In this document: positions 7,448 through 16,153 of the stretch, one piece after another | How the letters are laid out: every line of letters starts with the position of its first letter | Position numbering within the stretch: position 1 is the first letter of the stretch | Source of the DNA: Bacteroides fragilis NCTC 9343 | GTDB lineage: Bacteria > Bacteroidota > Bacteroidia > Bacteroidales > Bacteroidaceae | Reading direction: 5' to 3' | Assembly: GCF_000025985.1 (NCBI RefSeq) | Contig: NC_003228.3 | Coordinates: 3,224,001 to 3,288,000, forward strand | Length of the DNA: 64,000 nucleotides | Notes under the pieces: generated by a model | What the model saw: only the letters and a program-made list of their open reading frames with translations | Databases searched by the model: none | Told to the model about the DNA's origin: nothing | Position numbers and translations under genes: made by a program

Positions 7448-9196
7448 ATGACAGATATGACAGATATAAAAAACGAAGAAGCAGGCGAAAAGAAAAGCCT
7501 CAATTTCATTGAACAGGCAGTAGAAAATGATTTGAAAGCTGGAAAGAACGGGGGAAAAGTACAAACACGGTTCCCGCCGGAACCAAACGGTTACCTGCAC
7601 ATCGGGCACGCTAAAGCCATTTGTCTCGACTTCGGCATCGCTGCCGCACACGGCGGTGTGTGCAACCTTCGTTTCGACGACACTAACCCGACGAAAGAGG
7701 ATATGGAATATGTAGAAGCCATCCAGGAAGATATCCGGTGGCTGGGATTCCAATGGGGCAACGTATATTATGCCTCAGATTATTTCCAACAATTATGGGA
7801 CTTTGCCGTCACTCTGATTAAAGAAGGCAAGGCCTACGTAGACGAGCAGACTTCAGAACAGATAGCGCAACAGAAAGGCACTCCCACCCAACCCGGTGTC
7901 GAGAGTCCGTACCGCAACCGTCCGATCGAAGAGAGCCTTGCCCTGTTCGAAAAGATGAATAGCGACGAAGCCAAGGAAGGTTCCATGGTGCTTCGTGCCA
8001 AAATAGACATGGCAAGCCCCAACATGCACTTCCGCGACCCGATCATGTACCGCATCCTGCATGTGGCACACCACCGCACCGGAACCCAATGGAAAGCCTA
8101 CCCGATGTATGACTTTGCACACGGTCAGAGCGACTATTTCGAAGGAGTCACCCACTCACTCTGTACACTCGAGTTCGTGCCTCACCGTCCTCTTTACGAT
8201 CTGTTCATCGACTGGCTGAAAGAAGGCAAGGACCTGGACGACAACCGTCCCCGTCAGACGGAGTTCAACAAACTGAACCTAAACTACACGCTGATGAGTA
8301 AACGCAACCTGCTGATCCTGGTGAAGGAAGGACTGGTGAACGACTGGGACGATCCCCGTATGCCGACTCTCTGCGGATTCCGCCGTCGCGGCTATTCTCC
8401 CGAATCCATCCGTAAGTTCATCGATAAAATAGGTTACACCACTTACGATGCACTCAACGACTTCGCCCTGCTCGAAAGCGCCGTACGCGAAGACCTGAAT
8501 GCCCGTGCCACCCGTGTATCTGCCGTACTGAACCCGGTGAAACTGATCATCACCAACTATCCCGAAGGACAAGTTGAGGAACTGGAAGCCATCAACAACC
8601 CCGAAGATCCGACAGCCGGAAGCCATACCATCGAGTTCAGCCGCGAACTGTGGATGGAACGCGATGACTTCATGGAAGATGCCCCGAAGAAATATTTCCG
8701 CATGACTCCGGGACAGGAAGTGCGTCTGAAGAATGCCTACATCGTGAAATGTACAGGCTGCAAGAAAGACGAGAACGGCACCGTGACCGAGGTATACTGC
8801 GAATACGATCCCAACACCAGAAGCGGCATGCCCGACGCCAACCGCAAGGTGAAAGGCACCCTCCATTGGCTCAGCTGCAACCATTGCCTGCCGGCAGAGG
8901 TGCGTCTGTACGACCGTCTCTGGAAAGTGGAAAACCCGCGCGACGAAATGGCAGCCATCCGTGAAGCCAAAGGTTGCGACGCCCTCGAAGCCATGAAGGA
9001 AATGATCAATCCGGATTCACTGACCGTACTGCCCCATTGCTATATAGAGAAGTACGTGGCCGACATGCCCGCGCTCTCTTATCTGCAATTCCAGCGTATC
9101 GGTTATTTCAATATCGACAAAGATTCCACCCCCGGACATCTGGTATTCAACCGCACCGTAGGACTGAAAGATACCTGGGGAAAGATCAATAAATAA
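7448..9196 (+). CDS. glnS: Glutaminyl-tRNA synthetase
   Basis: A 582-residue class I synthetase. The HIGH motif is in PNGYLHIGHAKA (about residue 50), and the KMSKS-loop equivalent is LMSKRN. The catalytic domain is followed by the two beta-barrel anticodon-binding domains, ending in PGHLVFNRTVGLKDTW as expected for GlnRS. It charges tRNA-Gln directly. The region around TGCKKDENG..CNHCLPAEV within the barrel part, with its Cys pairs, is typical of the Bacteroidetes enzyme. It is probably a single-gene unit. Confidence 0.97.
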   Translation: MTDMTDIKNEEAGEKKSLNFIEQAVENDLKAGKNGGKVQTRFPPEPNGYLHIGHAKAICLDFGIAAAHGGVCNLRFDDTNPTKEDMEYVEAIQEDIRWLGFQWGNVYYASDYFQQLWDFAVTLIKEGKAYVDEQTSEQIAQQKGTPTQPGVESPYRNRPIEESLALFEKMNSDEAKEGSMVLRAKIDMASPNMHFRDPIMYRILHVAHHRTGTQWKAYPMYDFAHGQSDYFEGVTHSLCTLEFVPHRPLYDLFIDWLKEGKDLDDNRPRQTEFNKLNLNYTLMSKRNLLILVKEGLVNDWDDPRMPTLCGFRRRGYSPESIRKFIDKIGYTTYDALNDFALLESAVREDLNARATRVSAVLNPVKLIITNYPEGQVEELEAINNPEDPTAGSHTIEFSRELWMERDDFMEDAPKKYFRMTPGQEVRLKNAYIVKCTGCKKDENGTVTEVYCEYDPNTRSGMPDANRKVKGTLHWLSCNHCLPAEVRLYDRLWKVENPRDEMAAIREAKGCDALEAMKEMINPDSLTVLPHCYIEKYVADMPALSYLQFQRIGYFNIDKDSTPGHLVFNRTVGLKDTWGKINK

Positions 9197-9282
9197 TTTT
9201 TGGGCAAGGGAGCGTGTGTCGGAACTCACCACAGGGGACACACCTCCCCCTCCGTCGAATCGAATGATTATTAACTGTATAA

Positions 9283-10731
9283 TTGCTAATTAAATTGGGC
9301 AGAAAAAACTCCCCGTCCGAAAGAGAGCGGGAATTACAGAACCTTATCGCACAATACGAAGCGGTAAAAGCCAAAAACGAATCGCTATACCTGGACGGTG
9401 ACCAATTGGCTGATATTGCCGATCTATATGCCTCCGAACGTAAGTTTAAGGAAGCCCAGGAGGTCATAACATACGGACTCGGACTCCATCCGGGACACAC
9501 CGACCTCATGGTCGAACAGGCTTACCTGTTCCTGGATCTCAATCAACCCCAAAAGGCCAAAGAGGTGGCCGAACTCATCACCGACACTTACTCCTCCAAC
9601 GTAAAACTACTCCTGGCCGAACTGCTGCTGAACGAAGGTAAACTGGATGCCGCCGACCAAATGCTCGACAGTATAGAAGAGGAAGAGAAAAACGACCTGG
9701 GCATCTTGGTCGATATTGTCTACCTGTACACCGACTTAGGTTATCCGGAGAAAGGCGTACAATGGCTCAAACGGGGTGCGGAGATGTACAAAGATGACGA
9801 AGACTTCCTGGCAGCCACCGCCGATTGCTACGGTGCGGCCGGAGCAGAATACATAGAGCAAGCCATCGTTGTCTTCAACAAGCTGATCGACAAGAATCCC
9901 TATAACCCGGCTTATTGGGTAGGCCTGGCCAAATGCCAGTTTGCCACCAAAGATTTCGATAAAGCCATCGAGTCCTGTGACTTTGCCATCGCAGCCGACG
10001 AAGAATTCGGCGAAGCCCACATCATCAAGGCACACAGCCTCTTTCATCTTGAGAACATCGAGGGAGCCATCGTTGAATACCGGAAAGCCCTGAAGTATAA
10101 AACGCTCTCCCCCGAATTTACATATATGTTCATCGGACTGGCCTACACCCAGCAGGAAAATTGGGCTGAAGCCAACGAAAGTTACAGCATGGCTCTCCGG
10201 GCGATCGAAGAAAACGGTAACGGTTCTTCCCCGCTATTGTCCGATATCTATTCAAACAAAGCACTTTGCGCTTCCCGCCAGGGCGACTCGGAAGAAGCCC
10301 ACCGGCTTTGCCGACTGGCAAAAGAGCTCGCCCCCCAGGATGCAGAACCCTACCTGCTCGAGGGACGCATCTATATGGAAGAGGATAATTTCGACCTGGC
10401 CCGTGCAGAGTGGGCATTGGCTCTCCGCTATGCCCCCGAAGCAGATACCTGGATGGAAATAGGCAACTACAGCCTCGAGTTCCGCATGCTCGAGAACGCA
10501 CGCTTCTGCTTCGAGCAGGTGCTGGAAGAAGATCCCGAGTACCCCAAGATCTGCGAACAACTGGCCGCCGTATGCCTCGTCCTTCAGGATCATGAAGGAT
10601 TCAAGAAATACAACGCGATGTCCGGCGATTCCATCAATCTCGACTCCCTCCGGGATACGATACTGGAAATGGGTGTCGACGGAGAACAGATGCTTCGCGA
10701 ACTGGACGATTTTTTAAAAGACGAAAAATAA
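9283..10731 (+). CDS. Tetratricopeptide-repeat protein
   Basis: An acidic, soluble protein of about 480 residues with ten or more TPR units covering nearly its full length (for example AYWVGLAKCQFATKDFDKAI and AHIIKAHSLFHLENIEGAI). No signal peptide or catalytic domain is visible. TPR arrays bind other proteins, but no partner can be inferred. The start is uncertain: no ATG precedes the conserved N-terminus, so TTG at 9283 or 9295 must be used; I give 9283. Bacteroides homologues follow the same pattern of an Asp-rich helical scaffold. Confidence 0.8.
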   Translation: MLIKLGRKNSPSERERELQNLIAQYEAVKAKNESLYLDGDQLADIADLYASERKFKEAQEVITYGLGLHPGHTDLMVEQAYLFLDLNQPQKAKEVAELITDTYSSNVKLLLAELLLNEGKLDAADQMLDSIEEEEKNDLGILVDIVYLYTDLGYPEKGVQWLKRGAEMYKDDEDFLAATADCYGAAGAEYIEQAIVVFNKLIDKNPYNPAYWVGLAKCQFATKDFDKAIESCDFAIAADEEFGEAHIIKAHSLFHLENIEGAIVEYRKALKYKTLSPEFTYMFIGLAYTQQENWAEANESYSMALRAIEENGNGSSPLLSDIYSNKALCASRQGDSEEAHRLCRLAKELAPQDAEPYLLEGRIYMEEDNFDLARAEWALALRYAPEADTWMEIGNYSLEFRMLENARFCFEQVLEEDPEYPKICEQLAAVCLVLQDHEGFKKYNAMSGDSINLDSLRDTILEMGVDGEQMLRELDDFLKDEK

Positions 10732-10736
10732 TCAAG

Positions 10737-10823
10737 TTCACCACAGAGTTCCACAGAGATTATTTTCTCTTCATATCTTATAAACAAGAGATTAAAAAAC
10801 TCTGTGGTACTCTGTGGTAAATC
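10737..10823. repeat. Intergenic CACAGA-type imperfect palindrome, copy 3
   Basis: The left arm is TTCACCACAGAGTTCCACAG and the right arm ends in TACTCTGTGGTAA. This is the shortest clean CACAGAG-type copy, between the TPR gene and the DedA gene. Confidence 0.8.
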
Positions 10824-10864
10824 AAAAAAAACAAAACTATATCAATTCAATCTAAATTAAACAA

Positions 10865-11506
10865 ATGGAATCTGTAGCCTTCATTCAGTGGTGCTTAGAC
10901 CACCTCAATTACTGGACCATTACTTTATTAATGACCATTGAAAGTTCTTTCATTCCTTTTCCATCCGAAGTAGTCGTTCCTCCGGCAGCCTACAAAGCGG
11001 CAGTCAACGAAGAGCTGAACATCTATCTGGTAGTGCTCTTCGCCACCCTGGGAGCCAACCTCGGTGCTATTATCAATTACTATCTGGCCCGCTGGCTGGG
11101 ACGTCCCATCGTCTACAAGTTCGCCAACAGCCGTTTCGGACACATGTGCCTGATCGATGAAGCCAAAGTGCAGCATGCCGAAGAATATTTCGACAAGCAC
11201 GGAGCACTCTCCACTTTTATCGGTCGCCTGATTCCCGCTGTCCGCCAGTTGATCTCCATTCCTGCAGGACTTGCCCGCATGAAGCTGCACACGTTCCTGA
11301 TCTACACCACTCTGGGTGCCGGATTATGGAACACTATCCTCGCTGCCATCGGTTATTACCTTTCCACCGTACCCGGCATCGAAAGCGAAGAGCAACTGCT
11401 TGCCAAAGTAACAGAATACAGCCATGAACTGGGCTACTGCTTCATCGTCATCGGAGTCTTCATCGTAGGTTTCCTTGTCTACAAAGGAATGAAGAAAAAG
11501 AAATAG
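10865..11506 (+). CDS. DedA-family membrane protein
   Basis: This 213-residue protein has the DedA (SNARE-associated/VTT) pattern: a re-entrant N-terminal loop ESSFIPFPSEVVVPPAA, then GANLGAIINYYLARWLGRP and the FIGRLIPAVRQLISIPAGLA motif with its conserved Arg and Pro. DedA proteins are proton-dependent transporters; several recycle undecaprenyl phosphate or move phosphatidylethanolamine across the inner membrane. The exact substrate is not predictable here. It ends in a Lys-rich cytosolic tail. Confidence 0.9.
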   Translation: MESVAFIQWCLDHLNYWTITLLMTIESSFIPFPSEVVVPPAAYKAAVNEELNIYLVVLFATLGANLGAIINYYLARWLGRPIVYKFANSRFGHMCLIDEAKVQHAEEYFDKHGALSTFIGRLIPAVRQLISIPAGLARMKLHTFLIYTTLGAGLWNTILAAIGYYLSTVPGIESEEQLLAKVTEYSHELGYCFIVIGVFIVGFLVYKGMKKKK

Positions 11507-11529
11507 TGCCTCCACAGCAAGAATCAGCA

Positions 11530-11672
11530 TTCACCACAGAGTAACACAGAGCAACACAGAGTGAACTTAATCTATCGATAACGAATGGTAGTGAACTCTA
11601 AGAACTTTGTATTACTCTGTATTACTCTCTACTCTCTATTACTCCGTGAGACTCTGTGGTACTCCGTGGTAA
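11530..11672. repeat. Intergenic CACAGA-type imperfect palindrome, copy 4
   Basis: The left arm has three CACAGAG units (CACCACAGAGTAACACAGAG...). The right arm is longer, with several ACTCTGT/ACTCCGT units ending TACTCCGTGGTAA. The remaining spacer to 11868 is AT-rich; it holds a weak -7-like TACCTTTA near 11730 and nothing else recognised. Confidence 0.75.
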
Positions 11673-11868
11673 AACTCCGCCTTCATCCCTCCCTCAAAAA
11701 AAATCTTTCTTTTTTTTCGTCCTCCATGCAGTACCTTTATATTTTCTGCATTTACTTATTGTACGTACACCAAACCAGTTATTGACAATTCATCAAAAAA
11801 ACAAATCCTAGGCCTTACAGTTGTTTGATGAAAAAGCAATTTATGTAACAAATTTAATGTTTAAAAAA

Positions 11869-12486
11869 ATGAAAAAAGATTTCAACTTAACCAAGCTTTT
11901 TTATTCTTTTGCGATTGCTTTCTCAGTGGTAACCTTGTCTTCTTGCAACAACGATGACAATTCTCCGCTTCCTCCTCCATCCACCAACGATGTGGCAGGC
12001 ACCTATAACGGAAAAGTACTGATAACTCCGGTGACTCCCGCCACTGTAAAAGAAAATGCCGGAGAAGCTCCCCAGGGACAAGACGTAAACGCTACGGTGA
12101 AAAATGACACGGTGTTCTTCGACAAATTGCCGGTAACCGAACTTATTACCTCCATTGTAGGCGATAAAGACAAAGCGGAAGCCATTGTCAAAGCCATCGG
12201 TGACGTAAAATACAAAGTAGGCTACAAGCCGGCTCTCAACACAGAGAAGGACAGCATCTACCTTGCTTTCGATCCGAAACCGTTGACCCTTCAACTGCCT
12301 GCAGCCGTAGAAGGCCAGGAAGGACAGACTGTTACCGTAACCATTTCGTCTCCGGACAAAGGCAGCTTTGCTTACAAGAAAAATCAGTTGAAGTTGAAGC
12401 TCAGCGCCGATAAAGTGGAACTGGCAGGCGTAGCGGTACCTGTTCCTCAGACCCTGTTCGACTTCGGTATGACCAAAAAGAAGTGA
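11869..12486 (+). CDS. Lipoprotein, probably DUF4840 family
   Basis: The start is chosen at 11869 (MKKDFNLTKLF...), giving a lipoprotein signal peptide with lipobox VVTLSSC and the cysteine followed by NNDD, an acidic stretch that in Bacteroides often marks export to the outer membrane. The mature domain begins VAGTYNGKVLI and has a repeated beta-strand pattern (VTITSPDKGSF-like turns), resembling DUF4840 lipoproteins. Function unknown. ATG codons at 11857 and 11830 are alternatives, but they add residues ahead of the signal peptide. Two hairpins follow the gene. Confidence 0.7.
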   Translation: MKKDFNLTKLFYSFAIAFSVVTLSSCNNDDNSPLPPPSTNDVAGTYNGKVLITPVTPATVKENAGEAPQGQDVNATVKNDTVFFDKLPVTELITSIVGDKDKAEAIVKAIGDVKYKVGYKPALNTEKDSIYLAFDPKPLTLQLPAAVEGQEGQTVTVTISSPDKGSFAYKKNQLKLKLSADKVELAGVAVPVPQTLFDFGMTKKK

Positions 12487-12524
12487 TTGCCTGTTCAACA
12501 CACGTAACAAGCAGTAGTCATAGG

Positions 12525-12606
12525 GGGTAAAGCCTGTAAAGACAGGCTTTATACCCGCATGAAAAAGTCCGTGCTCTCCCCCCCGGAGTGAACACGGACT
12601 TTCTGT
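12525..12606 (+). terminator. Two hairpins downstream of the lipoprotein gene
   Basis: The first stem pairs AAGCCTGT with ACAGGCTT and GGGTA with TACCC (12525-12556). The second pairs AAAGTCCGTG (12564-12573) with CACGGACTTT (12593-12602). They lie between convergent genes (lipoprotein plus, tpx minus) and can serve as terminators in both directions. Confidence 0.6.
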
Positions 12607-12633
12607 TCCTTGAAACCATTCAAAAAAAAAAGA

Positions 12634-13134
12634 TTATTTCACAGCAGCCAATGCCTTTTCATAATCCGGCTCCTGAGTAATCTCCGGCACAAGCTCTGTA
12701 TAAGCTACTTTCCCGTCTTTCCCAATCACCACTACCGCACGCGCCAGCAGTCCGGCCAGCGGTCCGTCAGCCATCCTCACGCCATAGCTCTCGTCGAAGT
12801 CCGAAAAGCGGAAATCCGACAACGGAATCACGTTTTCGATACCCTCTGTCGTGCAGAAGCGTCCCTGCGCAAACGGCAAGTCTTTCGAAATGGCCAATAC
12901 CACGGTATCCTTCATTCCGGCTGCCATTTTATTGAATTTACGCACCGAAGTGGCGCACACACCGGTATCCAGACTCGGGAAAATATTCAGAACAATATTC
13001 TTACCTTTCAGATCTTTTAGTGCGAAAGAAGATAAATCACTTTTCACCAGCTCGAAATCGGGAGCCACCTTTCCAACCTGTATAAATTCGCCAATCAGCT
13101 TTACCGGTTGTCCTTTGAAATTTGTTGTTGCCAT
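12634..13134 (-). CDS. tpx: Thiol peroxidase
   Basis: A 166-residue atypical 2-Cys peroxiredoxin. The peroxidatic Cys is in PSLDTGVCATSVRKFN and the resolving Cys in GRFCTTEGIENV, about 34 residues later, as usual for Tpx. It reduces peroxides using thioredoxin and acts in the cytosol or periplasm of different bacteria; no signal peptide is seen here. It is divergent from the HdeD-like gene. Confidence 0.95.
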   Translation of the reverse strand: MATTNFKGQPVKLIGEFIQVGKVAPDFELVKSDLSSFALKDLKGKNIVLNIFPSLDTGVCATSVRKFNKMAAGMKDTVVLAISKDLPFAQGRFCTTEGIENVIPLSDFRFSDFDESYGVRMADGPLAGLLARAVVVIGKDGKVAYTELVPEITQEPDYEKALAAVK

Positions 13135-13197
13135 AATTGATAACTCTAAGTTTTATTTACTATATTCTAAACAATCGGTGCAAGAACTTTGTTCACG

Positions 13198-13809
13198 ATG
13201 GACAATAATCTAAAAAATAAAATTGATATGAAAACTTTATTCGACGAGATGGAACACGCAGTCAAAAACTGGTGGTTATCTCTTATTCTGGGTATTCTGT
13301 ACATCATCGTGGCTCTCTGTCTGCTATTCGCACCGGGAAGCAGTTACATTGCCCTCAGCGTCATCTTCAGCATTTCGATGCTGATAAGTGGTATCATCGA
13401 AATCATCTTCTCCATCAGTAACCGGCGAGGCATCTCGTCCTGGGGATGGTACCTCGCAGGCGGTATCATCGATCTGATCTTAGGCATCTACCTGGTAGCC
13501 TATCCGCTGCTCAGCATGGAAGTCATACCGTTCATAGTCGCCTTCTGGATGATGTTCCGCGGTTTCTCCGCCACAGGCTATTCTATGGACCTGAAGCGTT
13601 ATGGCACCCGTGAGTGGGGATGGTACATGGGATTCGGCATCCTCGCCATCATTTGTTCGCTGATCATCCTGTGGCAGCCGGCCGTAGGTGCCCTCTACGT
13701 TATATATATGCTGGCATTCACTTTCCTGATCATCGGATTCTTCCGTGTCATGTTGTCCTTCGAACTGAAAAGCCTTCATAAACGATCAACGGTGATGAAC
13801 GGTAAATGA
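13198..13809 (+). CDS. HdeD/DUF308-family membrane protein
   Basis: A protein of about 203 residues with six closely spaced membrane segments arranged as a repeated pair of helices, and the DUF308 pattern LILGILYIIVALCLLFAPG...GIISSWGWYLAGGIIDLILG. HdeD is linked to acid resistance in enterobacteria, but this family is broad and the role here is unknown. The start at 13198 is preferred to an upstream TTG. Confidence 0.8.
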   Translation: MDNNLKNKIDMKTLFDEMEHAVKNWWLSLILGILYIIVALCLLFAPGSSYIALSVIFSISMLISGIIEIIFSISNRRGISSWGWYLAGGIIDLILGIYLVAYPLLSMEVIPFIVAFWMMFRGFSATGYSMDLKRYGTREWGWYMGFGILAIICSLIILWQPAVGALYVIYMLAFTFLIIGFFRVMLSFELKSLHKRSTVMNGK

Positions 13810-13830
13810 TAAACATTGAATGAACCCCTA

Positions 13831-13926
13831 TTCACCACAGATTACACAGATTAACACAGATATTTTAATTAAACTCTCAGTAAAATAAATTATTAATCTG
13901 TGAGAATCTGTGTAATCTGCGGTGAA
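13831..13926. repeat. Intergenic CACAGATTA-type palindrome, copy 5
   Basis: TTCACCACAGATTACACAG at the left and CTGTGTAATCTGCGGTGAA at the right are almost perfect reverse complements around an AT-rich centre. It separates the HdeD-like gene from the recombinase gene. Confidence 0.85.
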
Positions 13927-13947
13927 TTATGACTCCCCTAACCGTTA

Positions 13948-14541
13948 CTAATACATCGTTTTCATAAACCGGAACAGGGTTGTTCTGGATACCCCCATCT
14001 TCTCCGCCAATTCCGAGTAAGTAGTTCCTTTGTCAAGTTCTTTGGTAAGTACGCGCTTATTGGCACGCAGCAATTTTATTTTAGGCGTATCCCCTTTCTT
14101 TCGGCCTAAAGTCATTCCTTCCTGCTTTCTGCGTGCGAGAGCTTCTTTGGTACGCATCGAAATCAGGTTCCTTTCTATTTCCGCCATCAGTCCGAACGCG
14201 AATCCCAGCACCTTGCTGTTGATGTCGTCCTGAAACACATAGCCCTCTTTGGTGCTATAGAGCACTACCTGCTTCTTAATACAAAAATTCAGGATAGTCA
14301 TAATCTCGAGCAGTGTACGGCTCAATCTCGAAATCTCCGTTACAATCAGTGTATCCCCGGGATGCATTCTCTTCAATAACTCTGATAGCTTTCTGTCTTT
14401 TGTGCTCACGCTTCCGCTTACGGTCTCTGTGTACCACTTGTCAATCGACAACCCATTCTTCTCTGCAAATCGCATAATCTCTTCCTTCTGATTAGCCAAA
14501 AACTGTTTTTCCGTACTTACTCTCAAATAAGCTATTACCAT
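13948..14541 (-). CDS. Serine site-specific recombinase (DNA invertase type)
   Basis: A 197-residue small serine recombinase of the resolvase/invertase family. The nucleophile is Ser9 in AYLRVSTEKQ, the catalytic Arg cluster is in EISRLSRTLLE, and the C-terminal helix-turn-helix is TYSELAEKMGVSRTTLFRFM. Size and position beside a capsule locus recall Mpi, the Bacteroides fragilis invertase that flips many capsule promoters; orthology is not shown. It faces away from the tyrosine recombinase, with a 234-bp spacer between them. Its recognition site is not obvious in this window. Confidence 0.9.
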   Translation of the reverse strand: MVIAYLRVSTEKQFLANQKEEIMRFAEKNGLSIDKWYTETVSGSVSTKDRKLSELLKRMHPGDTLIVTEISRLSRTLLEIMTILNFCIKKQVVLYSTKEGYVFQDDINSKVLGFAFGLMAEIERNLISMRTKEALARRKQEGMTLGRKKGDTPKIKLLRANKRVLTKELDKGTTYSELAEKMGVSRTTLFRFMKTMY

Positions 14542-14743
14542 AATTCATGTTTTTAAATGATTAATACACCACGAAAAAACGGCTATTCATTCAAATACGG
14601 GACACTTTTTTACGTTCCTTTTTTCTCATGCCACTTGGGTATTTCTGAAACTTTCATTCGTCTATACATTTATGCTATTGATTTTTTACTAATTTCCAGC
14701 ATATTTTCCAATCTGTCACTCAAAATCTTTTTTATTATAAACC

Positions 14744-14757
14744 GTGTTCTTGAACAC
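14744..14757. promoter_or_regulatory. Short palindrome upstream of the tyrosine recombinase
   Basis: GTGTTCTTGAACAC has 6-bp perfect arms and sits 18 bp before the recombinase start, so it could be an operator. No other support. Confidence 0.25.
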
Positions 14758-14775
14758 ACTAAAAAGAACAAGAAA

Positions 14776-15696
14776 ATGGAAATAGAAAAATTCATTAAAT
14801 CTTTAGCAAGAAAAGCGAAGTTAGGCGGGCGTTACAGCACAGCCAATACCTACCTCTACACTTTGCACAGTTTTCAGAAGTTTGCGGGAAAAGCCTCACT
14901 GACTTTTGAAGAGATCACTCCCGAGAGTATCAAGGAGTACGAGCAATACTTAATCCTCAACGGGAAACGGTACAACACGATCTCGCTCTACATGCGCATG
15001 TTGCGTTCCATCTGCAATCAGGCATCGGAGCAGAACATAGCTTCGCTCAACACCCGCGAGCTGTTTGAGAATGTTTTTATCGGCAACGAACCCACTGCCA
15101 AGCGTGCCATCTCACCCGTCCTCATTTCCCGCCTGCTCGAAGCAGATTTCAGCAAGAACAGCCGGCTCGATTTTGCCCGCGACCTCTTCTTGCTAAGCTT
15201 CTACCTGAGGGGAATCCCGTTTGTCGACCTGGTACATCTCCGCAAGACCGATGTGCAGGGAAACATGCTCGTTTATTTCCGCCAGAAAACGGGACAGCAA
15301 CTTACGGTAATCATAGAAAACTGCGCCAAAGTGATCTTGCGTAAGTATGCCTCGCTTTGCAAAGAATCCGTCTATCTGCTGCCCGTCATCAGCGCAGCCG
15401 GAGAGGAGGGGCACAAGCAGTACCGAAGTGCATTGAGGGTATACAACAAACGCCTCAACCAGATATCCGGAATACTGAAATTGAAGACTCCGCTGACCTC
15501 TTATGTGGCACGCCACAGTTGGGCGACCACGGCCCTGCAGAAAGGGGTTCCGGTTTCAGTGATCAGTGCAGGAATGGGGCATGCTTCAGAGAAGGTGACA
15601 TACATTTATCTGGCATCTTTTGATAACAAAACGCTCAGTAACGCAAATAAAAAAGTGATTGCCGCCGTGAGATTTAAGAAAGAGGAGGAGGAGTGA
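14776..15696 (+). CDS. Tyrosine site-specific recombinase beside an invertible promoter
   Basis: A 306-residue tyrosine recombinase with an N-terminal SAM-like core-binding domain (about 1-100) and a C-terminal catalytic domain. Catalytic residues are visible: Arg in SFYLRGIPF, RHSWAT, GMGHAS, and the nucleophile Tyr in VTYIYLA. The frame stays open upstream to 14557, but that extension is hydrophobic, low-complexity and unlike the family, so the start is set at the ATG at 14776. It ends 13 bp before the left arm of the invertible promoter; in Bacteroides such adjacent recombinases flip the promoter of the neighbouring capsule locus. Confidence 0.92.
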   Translation: MEIEKFIKSLARKAKLGGRYSTANTYLYTLHSFQKFAGKASLTFEEITPESIKEYEQYLILNGKRYNTISLYMRMLRSICNQASEQNIASLNTRELFENVFIGNEPTAKRAISPVLISRLLEADFSKNSRLDFARDLFLLSFYLRGIPFVDLVHLRKTDVQGNMLVYFRQKTGQQLTVIIENCAKVILRKYASLCKESVYLLPVISAAGEEGHKQYRSALRVYNKRLNQISGILKLKTPLTSYVARHSWATTALQKGVPVSVISAGMGHASEKVTYIYLASFDNKTLSNANKKVIAAVRFKKEEEE

Positions 15697-15709
15697 TAAT
15701 AGCTGTTCT

Positions 15710-15732
15710 CTTACTTATTAGGTAATAGAACA
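15710..15732. repeat. Left arm of the invertible promoter (23 bp)
   Basis: Perfect reverse complement of 16048-16070, with the core ATTACCTAATAAGT on the opposite strand. The two arms enclose about 315 bp. Confidence 0.9.
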
Positions 15733-15882
15733 GATTCATTTGTTTTATCGCTGCAAAAATAGAGATAATAATTGAAACTCCACAAACAAAATGATAATTT
15801 CTTTTCTATAAAAGTGGATTATAACCAGTTGAAGTATCAGTTTGAAATAATTTATTCACTTAATAGAAATATTAGTCATAAT

Positions 15883-15911
15883 TCCTGTTTGATGTAATTA
15901 CTCAAACAGGA
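15883..15911. other. Hairpin inside the invertible segment
   Basis: TCCTGTTTGA pairs perfectly with TCAAACAGGA over a 9-nt loop. There is no T-run, so it is more likely a protein site or stabilising hairpin than a terminator. Confidence 0.5.
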
Positions 15912-16017
15912 GTTTACAATTTGCAATAATTTGACATCAGAATTATATAATCCAGCCCCTGTTTTATGTTTAGTTAACCTCTAAAAGTTATATTTCATAT
16001 CTTTTCGCTATTCCGCA

Positions 16018-16038
16018 TTCTATTACCTAATAAGTAAG
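16018..16038. repeat. Extra right half-site of the invertible promoter
   Basis: Shares 21 of the 23 arm bases with the site at 16048-16070 in the same direction, 32 bp away. The segment could therefore end at either site, and recombination between the two direct copies would delete 32 bp. Confidence 0.8.
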
Positions 16039-16047
16039 GGATCACTT

Positions 16048-16070
16048 TGTTCTATTACCTAATAAGTAAG
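16048..16070. repeat. Right arm of the invertible promoter (23 bp)
   Basis: Perfect reverse complement of 15710-15732. About 83 bp of leader separate it from the first capsule gene. Confidence 0.9.
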
Positions 16071-16153
16071 GGAACAAATTGCAATGCACACAGCAAGATG
16101 GTAGTTATTCAAACATTAACGACAACTATCGCAAACATTTCTAAAAGTACAGT

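Larger units (their letters stand above)
15733..16047. promoter_or_regulatory. Invertible promoter segment, in the OFF orientation here
   Basis: The AT-rich, non-coding segment lies between the inverted arms. The best promoter is on the minus strand: -7 TATTTTTG (15754-15761) with TTTG at 15783-15786 (21-bp spacer), firing leftwards out of the segment toward the recombinase gene. Inversion would place it near the right end, firing into the capsule genes from 16154. Plus-strand matches near the right end (TATCTTTT at 15998) are weaker. Confidence 0.75.

Noticed and set aside
9225..9250. A further CACAGA repeat before the TPR gene
   Set aside because: Only a short left-arm-like CTCACCACAGGGGACACAC is present, with no matching right arm.
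14557..14775. Longer start for the tyrosine recombinase
   Set aside because: The extra 73 residues are hydrophobic and unlike the family; the N-terminal core-binding domain begins just after the ATG at 14776.
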